Below are positions 8,647 through 17,828 of a stretch of 64,000 bases of DNA, one piece after another (the first letter of the stretch is position 1; each line of letters starts with the position of its first letter). The stretch is from assembly GCA_964612485.1 (NCBI GenBank), contig CAZTFF010000009.1, forward strand, positions 51,136 to 115,135. Direction: 5' to 3'. Under the pieces are notes generated by a model that saw nothing but the letters and a program-made list of their open reading frames with translations, searched no databases and was not told the origin of the DNA. The translations under genes and the position numbers were made by a program. This DNA is from JAFGNV01 sp964612485. Its GTDB lineage: Bacteria > Chloroflexota > Anaerolineae > 4572-78 > J111.

Positions 8647-9402
8647 TCAAACACGCTCCACTTTCGCTTTCTTGTAACCGGGCGGCGCTTTGTAAGCTAC
8701 TTTTCTGTAACCTTGTTGCTCATGAACGCCATATCGACTTTTTAACGCCGCAATTAAAACCGCTATACCAATCCCGGCAAAAAGCCAGGGGAGAAAACTA
8801 TCCAAAATGCTGGCGGCGGGTACATCAACCGCCTGGATCATCACATCACTGGCCGGGGCCGCAGTCGCGGCAGACCCCATCATCTGCATAGCGCTCTCTT
8901 CGTTGCCCGGCAGGCGGCTGCCATCCAGATAGGCCCGAACCAGGCCCACAATCAACCAAGCGTTAACCGCGCCCAGTATCGCGCCCAGCAGGCGACCGGG
9001 CCAGGTTACTACATACCCGCTGAATTTGGCCGCGTTGCGGGTGGAGCCGGGCAGGCCCAACCGGCCCACCAGAATCGCCAGGCCGATAAAAATAATCAAA
9101 ATGACCAGCCACGTTTGGGCGCTGCCAGCATCAATAAACGGCGGCTGCCCCTCTGCACCCAGCCCCAGGGCGGCTTCCAAAAAATCGATCACCGGCAGCG
9201 GTAAGATGGACCAGATAGCGGCAATGATCCCGTTGATCCCACCAATAATGAAGCCGGCCACTTCGGGCAGTTGCAACAAAAATACCAAAACCGCCAAAAA
9301 GACGGTGGTGATGGCCTCTTTCCACCAACCTTTGAAAAAACCGGCCAGGGCAAATAGACCCATCAACAGCAAAACCAGCGTTGTCCAATTAACGGCCACC
9401 AT
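8647..9402 (-). CDS. CvpA-like four-helix membrane protein, copy 3
   Basis: The third paralogue is 251 aa from ATG at 9402, with GGAGG 8 bases upstream; longer in-frame starts would only add residues read inside murG. It has FFKGWWKEAITTVFLAV, three more hydrophobic helices, and a basic tail (KVAYKAPPGYKKAKVERV). The start overlaps the last 14 bases of murG, so the two are co-translated. Copy 3 is first in transcription order and probably gave rise to the others, or vice versa, by tandem duplication. Confidence 0.8.
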   Translation of the reverse strand: MVAVNWTTLVLLLMGLFALAGFFKGWWKEAITTVFLAVLVFLLQLPEVAGFIIGGINGIIAAIWSILPLPVIDFLEAALGLGAEGQPPFIDAGSAQTWLVILIIFIGLAILVGRLGLPGSTRNAAKFSGYVVTWPGRLLGAILGAVNAWLIVGLVRAYLDGSRLPGNEESAMQMMGSAATAAPASDVMIQAVDVPAASILDSFLPWLFAGIGIAVLIAALKSRYGVHEQQGYRKVAYKAPPGYKKAKVERV

Positions 9403-10498
9403 GGTGAACCTCCACAAGTTCCCGCGCCAGCCGTTGGGCGGCATCGGGCCGGGCCAACGCCGAGGATGCCTGCGCCATTCGGCTTAATTTTTTTTGATCG
9501 GTCAGTAGCTCACGCACTGTTGGTTTCAACATTTCATTCAAATCAGCATTTTTTATGATGATGGCCGCTTGATGGCGGGCCAGGTAATCGGCGTTGCGCG
9601 TCTGGTGGGCGCCGGCGTAAGGATACGGCACCAAAATACCCGGCAGCCCCGCCGCCGGCAGCTCGCCCATCACGCTGGCCCCGGCCCGGGAAATGATCAA
9701 ATCCGCCGCGACAAACACGGCCACTTTTTCCTGATGCAGATAGGCCGAGAGATGGTAGCGCGCGCGCAACTCATCCGGTAATTGCGCCTGCCGCTCCCGA
9801 ACCCACGCTTCGTCCAGGGTGCCGGTGACATGTACCACCTGACACTGCTGCAAATAATCTGTCAGGTGATCGGTAATGGCGATGTTAATGCTGCGCGCGC
9901 CGCGGCTGCCGCCAAAGACCAGCAGCACCGGCAGCGTGTCGGACAAACCCAATTGCGCTCGCGCCGCCGCTTTCCCGGCCCGGCGCATCGAGACAAATTC
10001 GGGTGAAACCGGGTAGCCGGTGACCACCGTGAGGCCGGGTTTGAAAAACTGCTGGGCCTCCGGCGCGGTCACGGCCACTTTATCGGCAAAGCGAGACAAA
10101 AATTTAATGGCCCAGCCCGGCTCGATGTCCGGCAGATAAATCAGCGCCGGGATGCCGGCCCGCCGGGCGGCCAGCGTAACCGGCACGCACACGTAGCCGC
10201 CGGTCACAAACAAAACATCGGGCCGAAACACATTGAGCAGCTGCCGGCTGTGGCGGTAGCCCTGCCACAAAGTCCACAAACTGCGCAGCACGGCCAGCGG
10301 ATTTTTGCCGCGTACGCCGGCTGCCGGGATTGATTCTATTTTTAAACCGGCCCGGCTAACCAGGGCATCTTCCATTCCGCCCCGGCTGCCAATCCAGAGA
10401 ATGTCTAAATCACTGCGCTGATGCGCCAGCTCTTGGACGACGGACAGAGCCGGATACACGTGCCCGCCGGTTCCGCCGCCGGAGATGATGAGTCGCAC
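9389..10498 (-). CDS. murG: UDP-GlcNAc:lipid I transferase MurG
   Basis: MurG adds GlcNAc to lipid I to make lipid II at the inner face of the membrane. The product is a GT-B fold protein with the N-terminal GGGTGGHVYPAL loop, PDVLFVTGGYVCVP, the middle LLVFGGSRGARSIN loop, and the UDP-GlcNAc site RAGASVMGELPAAGLPGILVP (split over 304-324). I place the start at GTG 10498 (VRLIISGGG), with AGAGGA upstream; the upstream in-frame sequence is inside ftsW and looks spurious. It therefore overlaps the ftsW end by 89 bases. Confidence 0.96.
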   Translation of the reverse strand: MRLIISGGGTGGHVYPALSVVQELAHQRSDLDILWIGSRGGMEDALVSRAGLKIESIPAAGVRGKNPLAVLRSLWTLWQGYRHSRQLLNVFRPDVLFVTGGYVCVPVTLAARRAGIPALIYLPDIEPGWAIKFLSRFADKVAVTAPEAQQFFKPGLTVVTGYPVSPEFVSMRRAGKAAARAQLGLSDTLPVLLVFGGSRGARSINIAITDHLTDYLQQCQVVHVTGTLDEAWVRERQAQLPDELRARYHLSAYLHQEKVAVFVAADLIISRAGASVMGELPAAGLPGILVPYPYAGAHQTRNADYLARHQAAIIIKNADLNEMLKPTVRELLTDQKKLSRMAQASSALARPDAAQRLARELVEVHHGGR

Positions 10499-11630
10499 GA
10501 TTTTCCTCTTTGTCAGATCGATTTTCTTCCGGCGTTGTCTGGCGAGAGACGGCCAGCAGCAAGCCAATGCCCGCCATGCTCATCACCAGCGACGAGCCGC
10601 CAAAACTGATGAACGGCAGCGGGATGCCGGTAAAGGGCAGGCTGGCCGTGATAACGCCCACGTTGACAATGGCCTGGAAGATCAGGCTACACGTAATGCC
10701 CGAAGCCAGGATAGTGCCAAATGAGTCCGTCGCTTCCAGCGCAATGCGAAAGCCGCGATAGGCCAGAAAAGCCAGCAGGCCGATCACGGCCACACAGCCG
10801 ATCAGGCCCAATTCTTCGCCCAAAATGGCAAAAATGCCGTCGGTGTGGGAGGCGGGGATGTAGCCAAATTTCTGCCGGCTGGCCCCCAGCCCCAGGCCGG
10901 TGATACCGCCGGACCCCAGGGCGATCAATATCTGGTGGATCTGGTAGCCCTCACGGGTGGGGTCGCTGTTGAGCGGGTCCAGAAAGGTCAAAATACGAGA
11001 CACACGATAGGAGGAGCGCGTAATGAAAAAGTAAAACGTGACCCCGGCCAGCCCTAAACTGGCCCCAATTTGCCAGACACTCCCCCCGGCAATAAAAAAC
11101 ATAGCCAGGGCGGTGGCCGCGATGAGCACGGCCGTACTCAAATCCTGCTGCAACACAATCAAACCGGTGATGAAGCCCAGCAAAATGGCAAAGGGGGCCA
11201 GGCCATAGTTAACTTTGCGGATTTGCTCGCCTTTGGACGACAGCCAGTCGGCAATATAGATGATGATGGCGATTTTGCTCAACTCCGACGGCTGGATGGA
11301 GCCGTGGAACAGCCAGCGCTGCCCGCCAAAGCGCGTTTCGCCAATCACCAGCACCAGCCCCAGCAGAAAAATGGTTCCGGCCATAATAGGGATGGAGAAT
11401 CGACGCCAGGTGTGGTACTCGATGCGGGCAAAAATGATCATCGCCAACAGGCCGATGCCCAGCCACAGCAACTGCCGGATAAAGTAATAGGTCGGCTGGC
11501 CGTGCAGTTGGTAGCCCAGGGCAAACGTGGCGCTGTAGATCATCATCAAGCCCACAATCAGCAGGGCGGCTACGGCGATGATGAGCAAATAATCAATTTT
11601 ATGCTGTTCGTCTGTTTTTGATTGGCCCAT
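10410..11630 (-). CDS. ftsW: peptidoglycan polymerase FtsW (SEDS family)
   Basis: FtsW polymerises lipid II into septal glycan together with FtsI. The 406-aa product has about ten membrane helices and SEDS motifs, including GGQRWLFHGSIQPSELSKI, QQDLSTAVLIAATALAMFF, the periplasmic HTDGIFAILGEELGLIG, and the late GITASLPFTGIPLPFISFGG-like stretch (VITASLPFTGIPLPFISFGG). The last 30 residues are Arg-rich and are encoded in the region where murG begins in another frame; this tail is probably not conserved. It lies 11 bases after murD. Confidence 0.96.
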   Translation of the reverse strand: MGQSKTDEQHKIDYLLIIAVAALLIVGLMMIYSATFALGYQLHGQPTYYFIRQLLWLGIGLLAMIIFARIEYHTWRRFSIPIMAGTIFLLGLVLVIGETRFGGQRWLFHGSIQPSELSKIAIIIYIADWLSSKGEQIRKVNYGLAPFAILLGFITGLIVLQQDLSTAVLIAATALAMFFIAGGSVWQIGASLGLAGVTFYFFITRSSYRVSRILTFLDPLNSDPTREGYQIHQILIALGSGGITGLGLGASRQKFGYIPASHTDGIFAILGEELGLIGCVAVIGLLAFLAYRGFRIALEATDSFGTILASGITCSLIFQAIVNVGVITASLPFTGIPLPFISFGGSSLVMSMAGIGLLLAVSRQTTPEENRSDKEENRATHHLRRRNRRARVSGSVRRPRAGASAQ

Positions 11631-11641
11631 AAATCCAACTT

Positions 11642-13090
11642 TTACAACTGCAATACAACTTCCCTGAATTTCTCGCCGCGCGCGGCAAAATCCTTGAAGG
11701 CATCGTAGCTGGCGCAGCCCGGCGATAACAACACCACATTGCCGGATTTGGCCACCTGCGCCGCCAGATGCACGGCTTCTTCCAGATTCACGCAGCGGTG
11801 CAGCGCGGGCATTTTACCCCCGGCGTGCTGGCGCGCCTTTTCCAGGGCGTGGGCAATGATGGCGGTCGCTTCGCCAAACAGGATCACCTGCCGCACTTTG
11901 TTGAGCATCAACCGGGCCGCTTCATCCCAGGGCAAATGTTTGTCCCGCCCCCCGGCCAGCAGCACGATGGGTTGGTCAAACGAGCGCAGGGCGGCGATCA
12001 ATCGTTCCGGCGAGGTGGAGATGCTGTCGTTGTAGTACTGCGCGCCGGCCACGTCTCGCACCCATTCCAGCCGGTGCGCCACCCCGCTAAAGGTGGTGAT
12101 CGCCTGCCGCATGGCGTCTATCGATGCGCCGGCTTCGCGGGCCAGCAGGCAGGCGGCCAGAATATTGCTCAGGTTGTGCCGGCCCCGCAGTTGGACTTCG
12201 CTTGTTTTGATCACCGGCTGCGGCGCGCCATCGGCATCCAGCAGCGTAATCTCGTTATTCACCAGCGCGGCCCCGTTCGGCATTTGCGCTTCCAGGCTGA
12301 ACCAGCGGGTCCGATCCCCCAACTGATGCCCCAGCGTGCGGGTGAGATCGTTGTCCAGGTTCATGATCGCCCGGCCATCCGGGGGCTGGTAGTCAATCAC
12401 CGCCCGCTTGCACTGCACGTACTGCTTCATCGACGGGTGGCGGTCCAGATGGTTGGGCGTGATGTTGAGAATGGCTGCCACCGGCGGGCTCCAGCTATCC
12501 AGCAGCGCGGCCTGCGCCTCTGACAAACCGGAGAGATCCGCGCCCGCGTTGAGGTCGGCGTGAAAATACTCCAGTTGAAAGCTGCTCAATTCCATCACCA
12601 CGCTATCCTCCGGCGTTATCTGATCCACCACGCCGATCAGAGGCTGGCCGATGTTGCCGCCTACCCACGTTTTTTGGCCGCCGGCTTCCACCATTTTGCC
12701 CACCAGCGTGGTGGTAGTGGTTTTGCCACTGGAACCGGTTACGGCCACAATAGGGGCCGGGCAAAGATGGCAAAACAGCCTGCTTTCGGTGCTGAGCGGC
12801 AGTTCCCGCGCCCTGGCTTCCTGTAAAAACGGAATTTCCAGGGGAATGCCGGGGCTGACAAACAGAATGTCCACCCCATCCAGCAGCGAAAGCGGGTGCT
12901 GGCCCAATACCAGCGAAACGCCCGCCGCTTCCAGAGGCGATACGATTTCTGCCAATTTTTTAGCCGGTTGCGTATCGGTGGCGGTTACGGCGAGGCCATG
13001 GCCCGCCAGGTAGGCGGCCAGGGCCGTACCTTCACGCCCCAATCCTACAACCAGCGCCCGTAAGCCTGAGAACGCCCGGATATCTGTCAA
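11642..13090 (-). CDS. murD: UDP-N-acetylmuramoylalanine--D-glutamate ligase MurD
   Basis: MurD adds D-glutamate to UDP-MurNAc-L-Ala. The product has the N-terminal ALVVGLGREGTALA motif, the ATP loop AVTGSSGKTTTTTLVGKM, the NITPNHLDRHPSMKQY substrate segment, and the C-terminal YNDSISTSPERLIAALRSF and LSPGCASYDAFKDFAARG motifs. The start is uncertain: the only upstream candidates are TTG at 13159 (inside the preceding gene) and TTG at 13090. I use the latter, which puts the Rossmann loop close to the N-terminus as usual. A segment around residues 185-200 (DLNAGADLSGLSEAQ) looks like a small insertion. Confidence 0.95.
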   Translation of the reverse strand: MTDIRAFSGLRALVVGLGREGTALAAYLAGHGLAVTATDTQPAKKLAEIVSPLEAAGVSLVLGQHPLSLLDGVDILFVSPGIPLEIPFLQEARARELPLSTESRLFCHLCPAPIVAVTGSSGKTTTTTLVGKMVEAGGQKTWVGGNIGQPLIGVVDQITPEDSVVMELSSFQLEYFHADLNAGADLSGLSEAQAALLDSWSPPVAAILNITPNHLDRHPSMKQYVQCKRAVIDYQPPDGRAIMNLDNDLTRTLGHQLGDRTRWFSLEAQMPNGAALVNNEITLLDADGAPQPVIKTSEVQLRGRHNLSNILAACLLAREAGASIDAMRQAITTFSGVAHRLEWVRDVAGAQYYNDSISTSPERLIAALRSFDQPIVLLAGGRDKHLPWDEAARLMLNKVRQVILFGEATAIIAHALEKARQHAGGKMPALHRCVNLEEAVHLAAQVAKSGNVVLLSPGCASYDAFKDFAARGEKFREVVLQL

Positions 13091-13134
13091 TGGTGTTTTC
13101 CCGAAAAAGTAATTCGTGTGGCCACAAACGCCGG

Positions 13135-13422
13135 TTAAGCCGCCAACTCCTGCATCCAAACTGCTTCTGTTTCTTGCTGCACTTCAGGCAGCAGCAGGTT
13201 GTCTTCGAGAATAGCATTGATAACTTGATCCAGCGTGGTCAACAACCGGCCGCTCTTGGTGCGATAATGACGAATCCCTTTGTCCAGGTCTTCGTCAATC
13301 TGGGCCACCAGTTTGAGGGCCGCGTTGTAGGCCATCTCTTTTTCATTTGAGCGAGATACAACCAACTCGGGATACGAGCGTCCGTTACTGCGATGGTTAC
13401 TGAATGTGCGGATGTTATCCAT
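13135..13422 (-). CDS. unknown 95-aa protein between mraY and murD
   Basis: I do not recognise this protein. It is 95 aa, soluble, mixed alpha, with no Cys and no membrane helix: an N-terminal polar part (MDNIRTFSNHRSNGR) and a helical region with AALKLVAQIDEDLDKGI and LDQVINAILEDNLLLPEV. The ATG at 13422 has AGGAGG 9 bases upstream, so it is very likely translated. It lies between mraY and murD, which are normally adjacent, so it is a lineage insertion into the cluster. A link to cell division is only suggested by position. Confidence 0.7.
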   Translation of the reverse strand: MDNIRTFSNHRSNGRSYPELVVSRSNEKEMAYNAALKLVAQIDEDLDKGIRHYRTKSGRLLTTLDQVINAILEDNLLLPEVQQETEAVWMQELAA

Positions 13423-13511
13423 TTGAATGATCCTCCTATCGATAACTCTATTGACTAAATAATTTATTGAAACGCCGGCGTGGGTTTCCTACGCCAGACG
13501 CTGTTCACAAT

Positions 13512-14489
13512 TTATATCAAAGCCAGGGCGATCCCCAGCATGGCCGATAAAATACCGATCAACCAGAAACGCTGCGCAACTTGCGTTTCGGACCAGCCGA
13601 GTAGTTCAAAATGGTGGTGCAGCGGGCTCATTTTGAACAGCCGTTTGCCGCCGGTCAGCTTAAAATAGGCTACCTGCAAGATCACCGACATTGTTTCGGC
13701 CAGGAACATAAAGGCTACCACCGGCAGCAGCAGCCACTGGCCGGTCATCAACGCCACCACGGCCAGCGTAGCGCCCAAGGCCAGCGATCCGGCATCGCCC
13801 ATAAAAAGCTCGGCGGGGTGGGCGTTGTACCACAGAAACGCCAGAATAGCACCTACCACGGTAAAAACAAAGGCCACCAGCCAGATCTGCCCCTGTAAAA
13901 ACGCGATCACGCCGTAAGCGGCAAACGCCACCGCCGCAATGCTGCCGGCCAGGCCATCCAGGCCATCGGTCAGGTTGACGGCGTTGGAAGAGCCGACAAT
14001 GATGAACATGGCGATGGGAATGTACAGCCAGCCGATGTCGATCTTTTCTTCGACACCGGGGATGGCGATACTCCGCAAATCCAGCACATAGTGCAAAAAA
14101 ACAGCGGTCAGGGCCGCAAAAACAATCGACCAGATCATTTTATTGCGGGCCGGCAAGCCGGTGGTGATTACTTTGACGCCCATCAGGTCATCCACCGCCC
14201 CCAGAATGCCAAAAGCCAGCATCACGCCCATCGGCACCAAAATGGACTGCCCGATCAGGTTAAAGCCCAATAAATTGGCCACATTCAAGATGCCGGTAAT
14301 CACCAACACCGGGATAATGATCATCAGACCGCCCATGGTTGGCGTGCCTCTTTTGACCTGGTGGGTCTGCGGGCCTTCAATTCGAATCCCCTTGCCGATG
14401 CCCCACTGCCGGAGCAAATTGATCAGCGGCGCGCCCCAGATAACGGCAATCAAAAAAGAAATAGTGCCTAAGGTCAGCGAGTAAGCCAT
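13512..14489 (-). CDS. mraY: phospho-N-acetylmuramoyl-pentapeptide transferase MraY
   Basis: MraY makes lipid I from UDP-MurNAc-pentapeptide and undecaprenyl phosphate. The 325-aa product has about ten membrane helices and the family motifs HQVKRGTPTMGGLMII, DDLMGVK, SNAVNLTDGLDGLAGS, NAHPAELFMGDAGSLALGA and the carbohydrate-site PLHHHFELLGWSE. The catalytic aspartates in these loops are all present. Its start is 3 bases after the murF stop, so the pair is tightly coupled. Confidence 0.98.
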   Translation of the reverse strand: MAYSLTLGTISFLIAVIWGAPLINLLRQWGIGKGIRIEGPQTHQVKRGTPTMGGLMIIIPVLVITGILNVANLLGFNLIGQSILVPMGVMLAFGILGAVDDLMGVKVITTGLPARNKMIWSIVFAALTAVFLHYVLDLRSIAIPGVEEKIDIGWLYIPIAMFIIVGSSNAVNLTDGLDGLAGSIAAVAFAAYGVIAFLQGQIWLVAFVFTVVGAILAFLWYNAHPAELFMGDAGSLALGATLAVVALMTGQWLLLPVVAFMFLAETMSVILQVAYFKLTGGKRLFKMSPLHHHFELLGWSETQVAQRFWLIGILSAMLGIALALI

Positions 14490-14492
14490 GAA

Positions 14493-15944
14493 CTACTTTT
14501 TGCCTTCCGGTTTTGGATGGGCCAGGGTTGAAACAATTTGATCCAACCGCTGGGCATTGGAACCTTTGATCAGCACAATATCGCCAGGCCCTAAATGTTC
14601 CTTCAAAAAAGTGATGGCGGCCTGGTTACTGTCCAGTTCCAGAATTTGGGCCGGGTCCAGATCGCACCGCTGCGCGCCGGCGGCAATCAATTGCGCGCGC
14701 TCGCCCACCACCAGCAGCAGGTCTACCACCCCGGCGGCGCGGCAGCCTACTTTGTGATGGCCTTCTTCCTCATAACTGCCCAACTCCAGCATATCGCCCA
14801 GCACGGCGATTTTTCGGGGGGCGTTCAGATCATCCAGCAGATTCAACGCGGCCAGGGTAGAGGCCGGGTTGGCATTATAGGTGTCGTCCAATAAAATTGA
14901 GCCGTTGGGGCCGGCCACCGCCACCAGCCGAAGTTGCGCCGAACTGGGCAGCGATTGCAGGCCGGTGATCACTTCTTCCCAATTCAGCCCCTCAACCAGG
15001 CCCACCTGGGCGGCCCGCAAGGCCGTATGCACGCTGTGGCGGCCCAATAGCGGAATACGAACGTGCAGCGCCTCCGCCTGATCGTGAAAAACAAAGCGCA
15101 TGCCTTCCAACCCGGCGCTGGTTACATTATCGGCCCACAAATCGGCCTCGGGCGAGAGACCGTAGGTGAGAACTCTGGCCGGGGTTTGCTGCGCCATGGC
15201 CAGCACGCGCGGGTCGTCATAATTGAGAATAGCTACGCCGCCCTCATCCACCGAGGGCAGAGCCTGCACCAGTTCGGTTTTGGCCTGGGCAATGCGCTCG
15301 ATGGTGCCCAGCCGTTCCAGATGGGCCTCGCCTACATTGGTGACCACGCCGACGTGGGGACGAGCGATCTCGCACAGCAGGGCAATTTCGCCCAGATCGT
15401 ACATGCCCATTTCCAGAACCACGTGCTCGTGGGCGGCGGTCAGTTTGAGCAGGGTCAGGGGCAGGCCGATTTCATTGTTAAGGTTCCCTTCACTGGTGAG
15501 GGTGTAATAGCGGGTCGCAAGCACCGCACCAACCAGCTCTTTGGTGGTACTTTTGCCCACGCTGCCGGTAATGCCGATGACGCGCGGGTTGAATTTTTGG
15601 CGCCAGAAGGCGGCCAACTGCTGCAAACCGGCCAGGCTGTCATCCACCTGAATACAAACCGGTAAATTCTCATCTTGCAGCGCCGGCACCGGCCGGTCGG
15701 ATTGAATAATCGACGCGCCGGCCACGCCTTCAACGGGCCGGCTGACCAGGGCCGCAATCGCGCCCCGGCTGAAGGCATCGGCTACAAATTCGTGGCCGTC
15801 GGTATTTTCGCCGGGCAGGGCCACAAAGAGCGCGCCTGCTTCCACCTGGCGGGAGTCGATCACGACGCTGCTGATGGGATGCGGCGCATCAACGCTGTAT
15901 TCGGTTAGACCTTCGATGACATCGGCTAAACTCAGCGCTGTCAT
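14493..15944 (-). CDS. murF: UDP-MurNAc-tripeptide--D-Ala-D-Ala ligase MurF
   Basis: MurF adds the D-Ala-D-Ala dipeptide to the UDP-MurNAc-tripeptide, completing the cytoplasmic precursor. The product has the N-terminal substrate segment SSVVIDSRQVEAGALFVAL, the ATP loop GITGSVGKSTTKELV, the EMGMYDLGEIALL motif, and the C-terminal LLDDTYNANPASTLAALNLL. The start is set at ATG 15944 (MTALSLADVIEGL), which matches the family N-terminus; a TTG at 15983 would add 13 residues. It follows ftsI after a 165-base gap containing a perfect inverted repeat. Confidence 0.96.
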   Translation of the reverse strand: MTALSLADVIEGLTEYSVDAPHPISSVVIDSRQVEAGALFVALPGENTDGHEFVADAFSRGAIAALVSRPVEGVAGASIIQSDRPVPALQDENLPVCIQVDDSLAGLQQLAAFWRQKFNPRVIGITGSVGKSTTKELVGAVLATRYYTLTSEGNLNNEIGLPLTLLKLTAAHEHVVLEMGMYDLGEIALLCEIARPHVGVVTNVGEAHLERLGTIERIAQAKTELVQALPSVDEGGVAILNYDDPRVLAMAQQTPARVLTYGLSPEADLWADNVTSAGLEGMRFVFHDQAEALHVRIPLLGRHSVHTALRAAQVGLVEGLNWEEVITGLQSLPSSAQLRLVAVAGPNGSILLDDTYNANPASTLAALNLLDDLNAPRKIAVLGDMLELGSYEEEGHHKVGCRAAGVVDLLLVVGERAQLIAAGAQRCDLDPAQILELDSNQAAITFLKEHLGPGDIVLIKGSNAQRLDQIVSTLAHPKPEGKK

Positions 15945-16004
15945 ATCCTCTATCCATTTGCTAAATTCATAAGTATGTTCCAACTTTTCAGAGTCCGCTA
16001 AGGG

Positions 16005-16057
16005 CCGCGAAGTTACGCAAAGAAAAAGTCTTAGCGAAACTTGGCGTAACTTCGCGG
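16005..16057. repeat. perfect 14-bp inverted repeat between ftsI and murF
   Basis: The arms CCGCGAAGTTACGC (16005-16018) and GCGTAACTTCGCGG (16044-16057) are exact reverse complements around a 25-base A/G-rich loop. The transcript in this gap would form a stable hairpin. No T-run follows, so it is more likely a dispersed repeat or RNA-processing site than a terminator. Confidence 0.7.
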
Positions 16058-16109
16058 ATTCTATCCGGCCTCAGTTATTAAAACCCCAAATGATCGTGCA
16101 ACACGGCAC

Positions 16110-17813
16110 TTAATTTTGTGCCAGCCGAACATCGTCCGGCGGAATATCGAGCAGCACCACTAAATGCTCGGCAATACGTTTAAAGGTTGGCGCGGCGGTC
16201 TGGCTGCCCCACCGGGACGTGGTGGGCCGGTCGATAATGACCAGAACCAGGGCTTGCGGATCGTCCGCCGGAAAATAGCCCGCAAAAGAGGCCAGGGTCA
16301 GGGTGGGATGGTAGCCGCCGGGAACCGGGATTTCGGCGGTGCCGGTTTTGCCGGCAATCTTGTAGCTCGGCACCAACGCCGCCGAATTGGCCTGCTCCAG
16401 AGACTCAACCAGCATATTCGTCAGGATATGGGCGGTGCGCTCAGATACGGCGCGTCGGACCACGGTGGGCTTTAGCTGCATCTCCCGATTGCCCTCGATC
16501 ACCCGGTCTACCACGTGCGGTTTCATCAACAGGCCGTCGTTGGCTATCGCGGCCACGGCGATGGCGATTTGGATGGGCGTTACGGCGATGCCCTGCCCAA
16601 ACGAATTGGCCCCCAGATCGCTGGCGTGCCAGAGCGCGTCTTTGGGCGTTTTGAGCGTACCGGGGCCTTCGCTGCCCAGATCAATCTCGGTGAGCCGGCC
16701 AAAGCCAAAGCGTTTCATGTAGGTGTAAAATCGATCTTTGCCCATTTTGACGGCCACCTGCGCCACCCCCACGTTCAGGCTTTTGGCCAGCACGGTGGTC
16801 ATATCCACCACGCCGTGCCCCTGCCGGTCCCAGTTGTAAAAGACCCGGCCACCCACTTCGATAGCGCCGCCGTCGTAAATGGTGGAATCGGGGGCGATGA
16901 TCCCGGCATCCAGGCCGGCGGCCATGGTAATGATCTTGAATACCGAGCCGGGTTCGTACTGCTCGCTCACGTTAGGGTCGGGGTAGAGGCTGTCGTCGCT
17001 GTGGCTATAGGTGTTGGGGTTGTAAACAGGATAGCTGGCCATGGCCAGCACCGCGCCGGTTTTGGGATCCAGCACCACCACCGAGCCGCCCTGCGCGCCG
17101 TAGAGGTGAACCGCGTTTTTCAATTCCCGCTCAATCAAAAACTGGATCGTCCGGTCGATGGTGAGATAGAGCGTGGTTCCGCCCACCGGCGGCACAAACT
17201 GGCTCACGCCCAGCGGGATCATCTCGCCAAAGGGGCTGCGCTCGCCGGCGTGCAGGCCGGGCTTGCCACTGAGCATATTCTGGTAATAGCCTTCTACGCC
17301 GTAAAAGCCCCGGCCATTGCCGTTGACAAAGCCCAGTACGTGGGCCGCCATTTCGCCTTCCGGGTAAACCCGCTTGCTTCGCGGATCGGCTTGCAGGCCC
17401 ACCATATCCCATTCAATAATGGTTTCCCCGATCTTTTGGGGGGAGGCGTGGGTAAGCGGCACCCAGGGGGCTTCGCTATTCAAAACTTTCAGCAGTTCGC
17501 TGCGGGGCCGGTCTAAAAGGCGGGCCAGACGGTCAGCGGTGGCTTCGGGATCGCTGATGACTTGCGGGCTGACGGAAATATCGTACTGCACCATATCCAC
17601 GGCCAGCAGATGGCCATTCCGGTCGCGCACTTCGCCGCGCCGGGCCGGGATGATTAATTCGTCCCGGTGTTCTTTTTCGGCCAGTTCCACAAAATAGCTG
17701 TGTTCGATGATCTGCCAGCGCACCAATTGGCCGATGAGAACCAGGCCGGCGGCGCACATCACTGCCATCACCGCATATATTCTGAATTTAAAGTGCTCGT
17801 TTGTCTCCATCAT
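16110..17813 (-). CDS. ftsI: division transpeptidase FtsI (penicillin-binding protein)
   Basis: FtsI cross-links septal peptidoglycan as the partner of FtsW. The 567-aa class B PBP has one N-terminal membrane helix (residues ~10-30), a dimerisation domain starting RRGEVRDRNGHLLAVDMVQY, and a transpeptidase domain with the active-site serine in PGSVFKIITM (near 290), the SLN triad member in LAKSLNVGVAQVAVKMG, and AGKTGTAEIP. There is no PASTA domain at the C-terminus, which ends shortly after the catalytic domain. It follows ftsL by 15 bases. Confidence 0.97.
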   Translation of the reverse strand: MMETNEHFKFRIYAVMAVMCAAGLVLIGQLVRWQIIEHSYFVELAEKEHRDELIIPARRGEVRDRNGHLLAVDMVQYDISVSPQVISDPEATADRLARLLDRPRSELLKVLNSEAPWVPLTHASPQKIGETIIEWDMVGLQADPRSKRVYPEGEMAAHVLGFVNGNGRGFYGVEGYYQNMLSGKPGLHAGERSPFGEMIPLGVSQFVPPVGGTTLYLTIDRTIQFLIERELKNAVHLYGAQGGSVVVLDPKTGAVLAMASYPVYNPNTYSHSDDSLYPDPNVSEQYEPGSVFKIITMAAGLDAGIIAPDSTIYDGGAIEVGGRVFYNWDRQGHGVVDMTTVLAKSLNVGVAQVAVKMGKDRFYTYMKRFGFGRLTEIDLGSEGPGTLKTPKDALWHASDLGANSFGQGIAVTPIQIAIAVAAIANDGLLMKPHVVDRVIEGNREMQLKPTVVRRAVSERTAHILTNMLVESLEQANSAALVPSYKIAGKTGTAEIPVPGGYHPTLTLASFAGYFPADDPQALVLVIIDRPTTSRWGSQTAAPTFKRIAEHLVVLLDIPPDDVRLAQN

Positions 17814-17828
17814 CCTGCAATCCCATCG

